Assembly: GCA_007844125.1 (NCBI GenBank)
Contig: CM017565.1
Coordinates: forward strand, 8,444,885 to 8,508,884
Direction: 5' to 3'
Source of the DNA: Sinonovacula constricta
Lineage: Eukaryota > Mollusca > Bivalvia > Cardiida > Solecurtidae
DNA: 64,000 bases
Below the pieces are notes generated by a model. That model was not told the DNA's origin, made no database searches, and was given only the letters and a program-made list of their open reading frames with translations. Each line of letters starts with the position of its first letter. Position 1 is the stretch's first letter. Positions 54,801 to 64,000 of the stretch are shown in pieces. The translations under genes and the position numbers were made by a program.

Positions 54801-57800
54801 AAACTTAAATTATCATTTCACAGGCATATAGCCTAACTAAAACAAACTTCAATTATCATTTCACAGGCACACAGCCTAACTAAAACAAACTTCAATTATC
54901 AATTCACAGGCACCCAGCCTAACTAAAACAAACTTCAATTATCATTTCACTGGCACACAGCCTAACTCAAAAACATTTCAATTATAATTTCAAAGGTACA
55001 AAGTCTAACTAAAGCAAATTTCAATTAGCACTTCATAGGCACACAACCTAAAACAAAAGTCACTTGCAATTTTACACAGGCACACAGCCTAACTATAACA
55101 CCTTTCAATTATCACTTTATAGGCACACAGCCTAAAACAAACTTATCTACCAATTTCACATGGCACAAAGCCTAATTGAAATAAACACCACTTTTTAATT
55201 TACCGGCACAAAGCCCAACTATTCGGATCAACACGTAAAGGCACATAGCCACTGTTTCTATAATATCAGGAAACGTAGTGGGCTGCACACAGCATGATCA
55301 CCATCTGGACTTTCCCTCAATTGCAAGGTAAATCACTAGGTCATGCCATGTCCTAAATGGCTACCTAAAATGAAATAAAACTCTAATTTATACCTATGTG
55401 ATTAAATCATTATCTAGATGATCAGTTTTAACCCATTACAATTAATTCACAGCAATAGACTCAATTCCAAATACAAGTAACAAACATCTACTTAAAATAC
55501 AACTCACAGTCGATGACCAGCTAATGTACTTTTATTGCCTTCCACCTCCCATGACAGCAGCACAACAACCAACCACGCCTGATTCTCAATCTAGAATGAC
55601 CAGAGTAACAATGTCCACAACACCAGAGTAACAACACTAGAGTAATGTCCCCCATTTATAACTACAGTTGACCTGTGAGTGCCATAAATAGACTGCCAAT
55701 TCCAGTTTACCTGTTTATCTGGACAAGTGACCAGAGGTGTGTAGAAATCTCAAACCACACTTCGTAATATGACACATTACACAGTCACCTTATGCGGTGT
55801 GTGTTACCAAAGCATATATATATACTGCATGATTCAAAACACAATAAAGTTAATTTCTGACATAAAACTGCAACATTGGATGCGGATCATTTTGCACTGC
55901 CGCCAAAAGGTCAAAATGTATTTCGAAAAAGGTAAATATTGCCAGTCTCTTATTTCGATAGTTTTACCTATGCAGCATGGTTCCATGGTCGTGGACCGAC
56001 TCCGTCTCCAGTTGAAGGTCACTACCGGAATCACGTGGTATCCTTCCATTGGCAACGTCCGGCAGAGCAGCGTAGGCGGAGGATGGCCGCAGCATGTTTA
56101 CATCGTCTGTGGTGTCTTAAATACGTGGGTCAGAAAAATGAGGTGGTTGTAACAAAAGGGTCAGAGAAATCAGGTGTTCTTAAAAAGAAGGTCAGTAAGA
56201 TTATTGTCTGTTATACGGGGATAAGTGAATTGTGGTGTCCGTAACAAGGAGGTCAGTGAAATCAAATGTCTGTTATACGGGGGTCAATGAAAACAGATGT
56301 CCGTAACAAGGAGGTCAGTAACATTGTCTGTAATACGGGGGTCAACGAAAACAGGTGTCCGTAACAAGGAGGTCAGTGAAATCAATTGTCTGTTATACGG
56401 GGGTCAATGAAAACAGATGTCCGTAACAAGGAGGTCAGTAACATTGTCTGTAATACGGGGGTCAACGAAAACAGGTGTCCGTAACAAGGAGGTCAGTGAA
56501 AACAATTGTCTGTTATACGGGGGTAAGTGAAATGTTGTTTCCGTAACAAGGAGGTCAGTGAAATGAATTGTCTGTTATACGGGGGTCAGTGGAAACAGGT
56601 GTCCGTAACAAGGAGGTCAGTAACATTATCTGTAATACGGGGGTCAGTGAAAACAGGTGTCCGTAACAAGGAGGTCAGTGAAATCAATTGTCTGTTATTT
56701 GAACATTTGAGTGTTGTTATTTGTTAAGTTAGTGTGAAAGGATTTTTCATCGGGTAAAAGTGTAACAAGACAATTCATTCTAGTTTTAATGAAGTCTTAA
56801 AATTATAAGACGTTTTTATTTTGTTATTTCCGATTATAAAACTAACGCACACATGTATTTCAACATACCAAGCAACGTGTCTTGTTAGCTCTTGTTTTAC
56901 TTTATTCCAATTAACGGAAACCATACTTCCATTATTAACATTCTACAATCCACGCCTAAGTAGGACTTTAATGGACACGTGAAGAATCAAAGGCGAACCA
57001 TTAAAGATTGATAACAAGGCATTAATCATTGCTAACAAGGCATTTCACATTGGTTCAAACCAAAATAAACTGCTCCAGTTGACATAGATCCAGCTGGCCT
57101 GTTAGTATGACTTTCATGAACGTGTACAATGTCTCGGTTTTGTGTCCTGTCTGACACTTCTGTGACATCTGTGTGATTCTGTCTCAATATTTTATAACTG
57201 TATTGTTTTGAAAGAAATAATTTTGGGATTGGGGCTGCTATTCAAGCTGTAGGCTTTCAAAAAGGAGTCTTACTTAGGGCTTTTCAAACAGTCGACTTCA
57301 TAATTTATTTCTTTAAACAAGTTAAAACGAGTAATCAGTCTGTTAAATATCTGATGTAATGTTTAGGTCATGTATATGAAAGAGTTTTTATTAGTGGTTT
57401 TGGGGAGAAAAAATGTAATCACAATTTATTTACTTCAGGCAAGAGACTTAATTCACTAGGGAATCTTCAATTAATTTTAACTATTATTTTGTTTTATTTT
57501 TTAAATTTATTATAAACTTTTAATAATAATATTATTTGGTCAGAGTTTACAAATCTCAGCAAAATTGTCGGTGGATTACATTTGAGCGTGTAATACTCTT
57601 GTTTCCATGACTGAAATAATATGCCCTTTTGTCCTGATTGGTATCAATCCACATGTCTTACCCTTCAGATCGTCCAGGCAGTGTTCTAGATCCAGGCTGC
57701 GCTTCCAGAGCTGTGTCTTCTGTGCAAACAATGTCCCAATCTCATTCTCAAGGTCACGTTCTAGGATTTGGGATTTTATTAACTGCAAATACAGAAATAT

Positions 57801-60800
57801 CGGGACAGTTTTGCACAGTTACCAAACAAAGAACTATGGTTATATCTACATGTATAAGTATGTGGCGGTGTTTTCTTGGTCAGTTTTGTTAAGTTGCCTA
57901 ATGAAAAAAAAACACACAATCTTCTTCGGTAGAATCAGTCTTCAGCAGAATTAGTATCGTCATGAAAAATAATCCTAAAATTCGTCTTAGAGAAGCCTTT
58001 AAACATCGAAAGTTGGGATGTGTCAGCACTACGGTCTGGCTGAAAAAGTTGATAGTCAACGGGTTTGGGAAAGGTGATGGGGAGTAAGTGGATCTTCCCT
58101 GCATCATGTGGGACTAGTCGTTTCATGACCTCTGTGACAGCCCAGTATTCAGAAATAAACAATATTTGTGTTTTTTTACCCTTTTCACTTTTAGCATGGT
58201 CTTAACTGCGATGAAAGCAATAAAGAAAGCTATCTTAATTCATTAAAACCTATATAGTGCATAGTATTGTAAATATAACAAAATAATTAAGGTACGTGGT
58301 GTATCAATTATCTACACTACAAGATTTCAAACCTGCTGGTTAAGTTTCCGGTAGTCTATCAGGTTCCAGTGATGGGCCACAAGTCTCTCGTATAGGTCCC
58401 GGGATGAAGCATTGTCAGCTTATGAAAGAAAGGAGAGTTATTATCCTTGCTTTAAAGCGACGTGGCCCCAGTTTGTTTTGTTTTTAAAGACACCCTCGCA
58501 GCGACCAATTATGATCATTACAGCGACGTTCAGCTTGTTTAGTGGATGCAGACCTGACACAAATGTCTGGGTAGAACCACCGGCGCACCGCAGGTCAAGT
58601 GGAAAAGCTTCTTACGTTTAGGGTCCCAGTATATCGCGTTTTATTACACCATCTGCACTTCGAATGTGTTTAGAATATTGCCTTACTATCGAGCCCATCT
58701 ACATCCCGTGCATTATCGACCTCGAAAACAATATTTTACTGTGCTTCAATAATGTTTTGCTTATTAGTTCAACAAAACAATGCAAATTCGATAAACAGTG
58801 ACCAACTAGTGTTTTTTCGCCTTTATATTATTGCAAACAACATTAAAATACTTATATGTACATGTATTCATTTGTCAGTAGCGATACCATAAACCATTCT
58901 GAATTACTGTCCGTTATTGTCTGAAATTTGTGTTACTGTCTGATATGTGGGAAATTGTCCGATATGTGACTTATTGTCTGATATGTGACTTATTGTCGGA
59001 TATGTGACTTATTGTCTGATATGTGATTTATTGTCGGATATGTGACGTATTGTCGGTGACTTATTGTCTGATATGTGATGTATTGTCGGATATGTGACTT
59101 ATTGTCGGATATGTGACTTATTGTCGGATATGTCTGTTCTTGTCTGAAATGTTGGTTATTTTCTCAAACTATTTAAGAATACGATCTCGTGAAATAAGTT
59201 ACGCAAAGATCAAATCGGAATTACGATAAAAAAAATAAAAATAATAATAATAATAATAATAATATGATGCAATTCCTCACATAACGAACATATCTACAAG
59301 GGTAACAAACATGGGCGTGTATTTCACCCTGACTACGGCGACTCACCCTTGTGATCAGACACAGAACCGATGTATCGGGCCAACCTTAGTTCGTCCATGT
59401 GGTCGGCCTGCTCCTGGTAGAGTGCAGTGTCCCTACTTTGGCGTTCGATATCAGACTTGTAACCCTCCTTGGAAATAGAGAAACAATAAGTCCTCAATAT
59501 TCGCATGTCAGCACACATTATGTATAAATGCTGTCAAATTTTAGATTGAATTCTAAGAAAACGTGTTATTGTTTACCAACTGTCGTCTACAAAACTTAAT
59601 TTTGGAATGTTATCATATGGTTCCAACTCACCCATTCGGAAAAATATTCTTTCTGCAACTCCCTCAGTCTCGCCTGTAGGTTAGACAGGTCTTCCATCTT
59701 CGTGGCGACCTCTTCCTCCACAAAACCTAGAACCAATCAAAGGATTTGGGAATTTAGTGGCAGTGTTACGCTGGTTTACAGCTCCCGTGGGATATAGGTT
59801 TGCCACACCCATCTCCTTTTACATCTGACAGAACATAAAGGAATGTTTTATTCTAAAAGCAAACAGGTTTTGGTAAAATTAAGTCGCCTAACGTTCCGGC
59901 TATATGTGACGTACCAAGAAGCCTTTGTTCGTTGTCTATGTCGTTGTTGGTGATGGCATCTTGGTCCTGGAACTGCTGCAGCTCGGTATCCAAATGCTCT
60001 GGGGACAGACAATGTTGGTAGATTACTTCACAACTCTACCGTTTTAATTGTCGACCATTCTATATACTAGATGCTAATATAACCGGGAATATGCCTATGC
60101 CATTAGCCTATTTAGAAATATTTAAAGTTTTCCACTTCATCAAACATAGACTTTCCTGGTTGTCTAAACTAGGACAAAAACACATGGAAGAGAAAAAGAA
60201 GGGGACGTTTCGTAAGAATAATGTGCATCAACCAGTCTGCTTTATTAACCTTTGACCTGTCGAAATTTGATGTTTCACCTCTATGCTTGTCTTGTCGAGA
60301 TTGTTTCAAAGCGACAGTGATAAAGTCGCCGTTTAAAACATGTTTAGGAAATATTGGACACACCAGGTTTCGCATTACGCATTTATTTAAATGCTAAGTC
60401 ACTGTCAGTAGATTATTCATGTCTGATGTATACATATATCAAGTTTTCCGAAAGCACTGATTGTACTTTGTAGACGGACTTATATTAGCCAATAACAGTT
60501 TGATACGATAGGAAAAAAGGCTCTACACAAACGTTATAGGCCTCCTGTATCTAGAACTGACTCTTAAGATTCTGTCCCATCAACTATGCACAGTATATAT
60601 GATTATTTATGTCGAAGATTCACCTTTTTCCTTGAGTAGTTGCTCCAGCTCAGTGTCGGCAACCGCCCCGTTGTTCCATTCGGCCTGTAAATATCCCTCC
60701 ATGGCCTCCGCCCCCGCTATCAGCTCCGTTATCTTGTCCTCCAGAATTACGGACATGGACTCTGAATGCTGCAGCCTCGAGTCCCGATCCTGGCGGAGAG

Positions 60801-63800
60801 CTACGAGGCTTGAGTTGAGCTCCTGGATCTCCCGGAGTTGGTCCCGGAACGATCGCACGATACCAACAACCCCTTCAGGGTCTGTGACGTCAGCCTGCAC
60901 AGCCACTGATGTCATATTTGAGTCGCGTTTCCTTGGTTTAACCTTCACCTGCACACGTGGGAGAATGGTCAATAGTATAGACGATAGAACACGTTTTTGC
61001 ACAATATAAATACCAATAATGGTTGTCAAGATTCCAAGTGGTAATAAAACTATATTTTCACGTTACACGTATCTTAGTTTAGTTTTAAAGTATCACCTTT
61101 TTATCGATTAGATTGGGAAGGGAGTTTTTGTAAGTAATTATAATTCATGTCGCCCTTGTTTATGGGTTCAACAAGTACTTACATACTTACTTTCTAGGGT
61201 AACGTGCGAAAAATAGTCTTACTAGAATCTCGGTGTCAGTTTGGGAGTTCAAACCTTCGATCTTTTGTTCCAGTGTACACCATCTTAACCACTAAACAAC
61301 GGACAATATTATCCTCTTTAATTGTCCATCCATAGTAAAACAAATCCTACTTCTCCTGACAACGTTTGCTTTTTATTCTTACCTAACGCCAAATGCAGGT
61401 GAATACCGTCGTCTCACTTTGATTGGATAGTTTATTTACGATGTTGTTCTTCTGAGAAAACAAGGCACTCAGTAAGTGAGAGCGTATGGTTCCATTAACC
61501 GATTGAAGCATCTCAGCATGTCCCTTTATCAACTGGCCGTTCCCAATGCGTTAGTATTTCATATAAATTGATAGTTTGTATCATTGTCTAGAGCCAGTTA
61601 AGACTGCGTTTTATGGGCAATTCTAATAGGTTCTTGTCATGTGTAAGTATTTTCATTCCCATATGCTTTTAAGATCTACTTCAGAAGAAGCATTTCCAAA
61701 AAATGGTACATTTATTATTAATGTAAATCTATTTAAGATAAGTTTTTGTTTTTACTTTCTTTATCCAATGGCGAGTTTGCTATTATTCCATTGGTTTTAC
61801 AAAACTATTTTGTCAGTGAATTTAAAGACCAAAAACAAAAGGATTATCTGACGGATATGATCTTTAAGTACAGCAACAGCAAACCTCAGACTCTGAAGCT
61901 TTACGGAAAATGACGGAAAGTGTCATATTTTAATTAAGCAGGTGCCATGTCTTTCTGATACGACTGAAATACGAGTACTTGAGCACCTACAATTGAGAAG
62001 TCCCTGGTAAGAACTGCCTGGCCACATTATAGTCTGTGTATGAACATGATACATATAGACATTCTCTTAGACACTATTTATTTACATGAATTCTGACAGG
62101 TCATATTAACATTAATTGTGACAGGTCGTATTTACATAAATTGTGACTTCTTATTTACAGGACTTGTGACAGGATATATTTACCTAAATTGTGACAAATC
62201 ATATTTGCGTGAACTATGGTATGTCGTTTATGTGCATGAATTGTAACACGTCATATTTACATAAATTGTGACAGGTCAAATTTACATGGATTGTTTGAGT
62301 GTATTGGTGAAGGGGTGGTATATACAGATTTTTAATTGTTCTAGTCTAGGCACGAATAGATTGATTCGGTCAAGCCTTTTGAAACCAAAATGATTTACTT
62401 ATTTTGAGGACAACGGTTTTATAATACGTGGACAAAGTTTATAATATAATATTCGTTACAAACGCGTCATTTTTCAGGTTAAAAATACACAGTATGGCTT
62501 TTTTTGTTTTTTTTTCATGCCGCTAATAAGAATTTGACATAGTTTTTAACTATACTAGGAAAGGTCTTTAAGTATTAAACGAAATTACGACATTTTTAGA
62601 TTTAATGATTTATGAATTAGACTTTCTTATATCACAGGAAAAGTTTAAAAAACTGAAGAAATGTCTAAGTTTTATTAAAAATAACATTATTTATGGATCC
62701 AAGTTGTCGCATTCCTTCAGAAACTAAGTTATGTTTTCTTAGTAAAATATATTTATATGCTTTGAATATTTCCTTAGATATAAGAACATTAATTATTCAT
62801 ATTCCCTTAGAATTTTCTTTGAATTTTTCATACATTTAGTTCGAAAAAAACTAAGGTCCTTTATTGATCCGAACGGAGGTCTCTTACAAACTCTCGAACA
62901 ATCGGGCATGATTGGGCCCTGAGCACATATGACAAAAGAGATTTTACACCTATGTTTTTCTGCTTTTAGTTATAATTGAATATTTTAGATCATACATGAT
63001 TATGTTTTATAGTAGTTATATAAAAGATGTCTTAGTTTTGCCATATAATATATGTATCGTGTAATGTTTAGCCTACAATCACAAATAATTCATCAGATAA
63101 GTACATAGACTGAATTTTTATCTTAAGGTATACACAATATAAAGCTTCGCGTAACGTTAACGACAATGTGCAGTGCAATGTTCACACACGTTACTAATTA
63201 ATCATAAATTACATACATATATATATATATATAATTTAAACAGTTAATATCACACACTAAAATATATGCCAATTTTATAAAAGCATCATGAAAACGAAAT
63301 TACCAATTGCGGTTACAATTATTGTGACATTTGAAAATTATGTTATCATGGTAAAATTAACCGTTAACTGACTTTTCATAGCAAAACATCAAATACCGCA
63401 AGAAGTTTTAAAACAGGGAAAAATGTTACAAATAGTTTTCGGTCGAAGCTTTACCACTTTGGACCAAACTGATGTCAGTTAATAGTCAATAGCGACCTAA
63501 ACTGCTTTTTTATTACCGAAATAGACAACAATATCGGATTGTAGTTAACAATTATGACAAGAAGACTACCATAAAATAGGCTTTAGTTCATACTCACCGA
63601 AAAGAAATCATAATAAATATTTTATCACGGTTTGGGTTTGTACTGTTTCTCCATTTAGGATCAAAATTATGTTGAAACGGCCAACTTTCTAACTTTAAGT
63701 AGCATATAACAGTTCCATGCTTAATAATTTCCATCAATATCAGAATCTTAATAAGACTTGCATATTACCTTATTATAATAACAAGATAAGGATGTTAAAG

Positions 63801-63854
63801 TTGGCAAAGAAACATAGATGTACAGCTCACCTTAGACGGTAAAACAATAGACAT
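48689..63854 (-). CDS. Coiled-coil protein of unrecognised family, possibly ciliary; eleven exons
   Basis: Eleven exons with matching phases, from ATG at 63854 to TAG at 48689, encode 559 residues. I do not recognise a named family. Residues 1-30 are basic (VKVKPRKRD). About 35-285 is rich in Glu, Gln, Leu and Arg with heptad-like helices (RSFRDQLREIQELNS, LQARLRELQKEY, LERDLENEIGTLF), so a long coiled coil is likely. About 290-400 is a Ser/Thr/Pro/acidic linker. About 415-500 holds four to five copies of a 15-residue Gln/Thr/Pro repeat with SPK and TPE sites. The end is basic (KRLEQWYGGRKKR). No signal peptide or membrane segment is seen. An X-box-like site and a CRE lie just upstream of the start, which together with the coiled coil suggests a centrosome or cilium role (inference). 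Its introns carry several arrays and a transposon. Confidence 0.82.
48847..51323. other. Intron of the coiled-coil gene
   Basis: 50190-50395 holds a SINE-like segment whose reverse contains CCCCGGGTTCGATCC, a box B-like motif. 49590-49690 has imperfect ATGCACAA...GTGTGCAT palindromes. No exon seen. Confidence 0.5.
51324..51645 (-). CDS. Coiled-coil gene exon 10 (15-residue repeats)
   Basis: Acceptor TTTTGCCAG, donor TTTG/GTACGA, phase 0 to 1. Starts ITDLNPEVEHPRVQQQ, then four to five degenerate units of the type SAQ-PQTQETPQSPK, ending ETAAPRAF. This is a coding minisatellite with period 45 bp. Several SPK/TPE sites fit proline-directed kinases. Confidence 0.8.
52379..52583 (-). CDS. Coiled-coil gene exon 9 (acidic Ser/Thr/Pro linker)
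   Basis: Acceptor GCCATAAG, weak donor AAG/GTTAAT, phase 2 to 0. Encodes LDDIDITTMTNETQQTVDS and TPDPSADTSQQPKEDSVELE. Probably disordered. Confidence 0.72.
52766..52868. repeat. Direct repeat near one intron end (copy A)
   Basis: About 90% like 55861-55967, sharing TATTTCGAAAAAGGTAAATA and TTGCCAGTCTCTTATTTCG. Both lie in the same intron of the coiled-coil gene. Confidence 0.9.
52936..53526. mobile_element. Nonautonomous DNA transposon with 53-bp terminal inverted repeats
   Basis: Termini 52936-52988 and 53474-53526 are inverted copies with one mismatch (GAACATATATATCTATAATA, then CAAGGGATGTAACTTC). Inside is an open stretch 53126-53308 (KLDYYSIVSLYFDGTLCV, WGVEYTNKCRTNG) ending at a donor-like TTTC/GTAAGT, so it may keep the first coding exon of a larger element. 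Superfamily not recognised. Confidence 0.8.
53937..55220. repeat. 43-bp minisatellite
   Basis: About 24 near-identical units with CCTAACTAAAACAAACTT and ATCATTTCACAGGCA, followed from about 54960 by progressively diverged units. It lies in the intron between exons 8 and 9 of the coiled-coil gene. Confidence 0.95.
55861..55967. repeat. Direct repeat at the other intron end (copy B)
   Basis: Partner of 52766-52868, beginning right at the donor of exon 8. The two copies bracket 3 kb holding the inverted-repeat element and the 43-bp array. Confidence 0.9.
55968..56106 (-). CDS. Coiled-coil gene exon 8
   Basis: Acceptor ACACCACAG, donor AG/GTAAAA, phase 1 to 2. Encodes DVNMLRPSSAYAALPDVANG and LETESVHDHGTMLH. 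The opposite strand is also partly open, but phases and splice signals favour minus. The 62-bp array begins some 25-40 bases from its acceptor. Confidence 0.72.
56130..56700. repeat. 62-bp minisatellite
   Basis: About nine units with GTCCGTAACAAGGAGGTC and CTGTTATACGGGGGTCA, partly built from two 31-bp halves. On the gene's strand it lies just upstream of the exon 8 acceptor. Confidence 0.92.
56750..57661. other. AT-rich intron of the coiled-coil gene
   Basis: No further features seen. Confidence 0.6.
57662..57782 (-). CDS. Coiled-coil gene exon 7
   Basis: Acceptor GTATTTGCAG, donor AAGG/GTAAGA, phase 0 to 1. Encodes LIKSQILERDLENEIGTLFA and RSLDLEHCLDDLK. Confidence 0.86.
58333..58418 (-). 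CDS. Coiled-coil gene exon 6
   Basis: Acceptor TTTCATAAG, donor CAG/GTTTGA (weak), phase 1 to 0. Encodes DNASSRDLYERLVAHHWNLI then DYRKLNQQ. Confidence 0.78.
58930..59140. repeat. 19-bp minisatellite
   Basis: About ten units of TTGTCTGATATGTGACTTA with TCGGATA variants. An AAT microsatellite follows at 59233-59263. Confidence 0.9.
59347..59467 (-). CDS. Coiled-coil gene exon 5
   Basis: Acceptor ATTTCCAAG, donor AAGG/GTGAGT, phase 0 to 1. Encodes EGYKSDIERQSRDTALYQEQ and DELRLARYIGSVSDHK. Confidence 0.85.
59632..59726 (-). CDS. Coiled-coil gene exon 4
   Basis: Acceptor GGTTCTAG, donor TGG/GTGAGT, phase 1 to 0. Encodes FVEEEVATKMEDLSNLQARL then RELQKEYFSEW, with clear heptads. Confidence 0.87.
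59915..59998 (-). CDS. Coiled-coil gene exon 3
   Basis: Acceptor TGTCCCCAG, donor CTTG/GTACGT, phase 1 to 1. Encodes EHLDTELQQFQDQDAI and NNDIDNEQRLL. Confidence 0.85.
60624..60948 (-). CDS. Coiled-coil gene exon 2
   Basis: Acceptor ACGTGTGCAG, donor AAAG/GTGAAT, phase 0 to 1. Encodes VKVKPRKRDSNMTSVAVQAD, then SFRDQLREIQELNSSLVAL and AEWNNGAVADTELEQLLKEK. Confidence 0.85.
60949..63830. other. First intron of the coiled-coil gene
   Basis: 62085-62290 has loose repeats of about 25 bp around TACATAAATTGTGACAGGTC. 61190-61310 contains GGAGTTCAAACC in a tRNA-like setting, perhaps a SINE remnant. TA repeats lie near 63216-63232. No coding exon seen. Confidence 0.5.
63831..63854 (-). CDS. Coiled-coil gene exon 1 (start, eight codons)
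   Basis: MSIVLPSK, ending AAG/GTGAGC in phase 0, exactly what the next exon needs. A more upstream ATG in another frame hits TAA just before the donor, so this start is preferred. The exon is short, so it depends on phase and promoter context. Confidence 0.6.
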
Positions 63855-63892
63855 TCGAGGCAGACATTCTTCTTTGCGCGCTATACACTAGG

Positions 63893-63929
63893 GTTGCATA
63901 GTAACAACGTCATAACATCGGTGACGTCA
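63893..63929 (-). promoter_or_regulatory. X-box-like site and CRE upstream of the coiled-coil gene
   Basis: 63893-63905 reads GTTGCATAGTAAC, an imperfect inverted repeat like the RFX X-box (GTTGCC...GGCAAC). 63922-63929 is TGACGTCA, a perfect CRE palindrome. They lie about 40 and 70 bp upstream of the start codon. RFX X-boxes at this distance are typical of ciliary genes; function here is inferred. Confidence 0.45.
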
Positions 63930-64000
63930 TAAAGTTGGCAAAGTAAAATTGTGTGACGTTATCTTAAAAATCGTGTATAATTTTTCGTAACATTATTAAA

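Noticed and set aside
55939..56244. Plus-strand ORF over exon 8 (AAWFHGRGPTPSPVEG)
   Set aside because: Antisense shadow; minus-strand splice sites and phases match neighbouring exons.

Overview
The window reads as animal nuclear DNA, most likely from a mollusc and probably a bivalve. It is AT-rich, has GT-AG introns, short exons in long introns, a secreted tyrosinase of the kind expanded in bivalves, tRNA-derived SINEs, and a very heavy load of minisatellites. The species cannot be fixed from the sequence. No prokaryotic features are present. I assembled three multi-exon genes by hand. In each, every intron phase joins without a frame error.

Plus strand, 4093-32008: the 3' part (18 exons, 730 residues and a stop) of a receptor-type guanylate cyclase of the natriuretic-peptide-receptor/Gyc76C family. 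The exons give the end of the ligand-binding ectodomain, one transmembrane helix, a kinase-homology domain, a dimerisation helix and a complete cyclase domain. The N-terminal exons lie upstream of the window. Minus strand, 37022-40577: a complete four-exon tyrosinase (664 residues) with a signal peptide and both copper sites. It is convergent with the cyclase. Minus strand, 48689-63854: a complete eleven-exon coiled-coil protein (559 residues) of unrecognised family. Its proximal promoter has an X-box-like site and a CRE, which hints at a ciliary role.

Between and inside the genes lie at least ten minisatellite arrays: 1-550, 11.8-13.8 kb, 22.1-24.8 kb, 27.3-30.3 kb, 34.2-35.6 kb, 42.9-45.7 kb, 53.9-55.2 kb, 56.1-56.7 kb, 58.9-59.1 kb and a loose one near 62.1 kb. 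There are also microsatellites, two copies of one tRNA-SINE family, other dispersed repeats, a 591-bp element with 53-bp inverted termini, and hAT-like miniature elements.

The most unusual feature is in the cyclase gene. Two arrays (85-bp and 37-bp units) start at an exon's 3' end and carry copies of that exon end and its 5' splice site through the intron, so the real donor is followed by tens of decoys. A third array (23-bp unit) repeats an acceptor-donor fusion resembling a recursive splice site. A truncated copy of a catalytic-domain exon also sits just upstream of the real exon.
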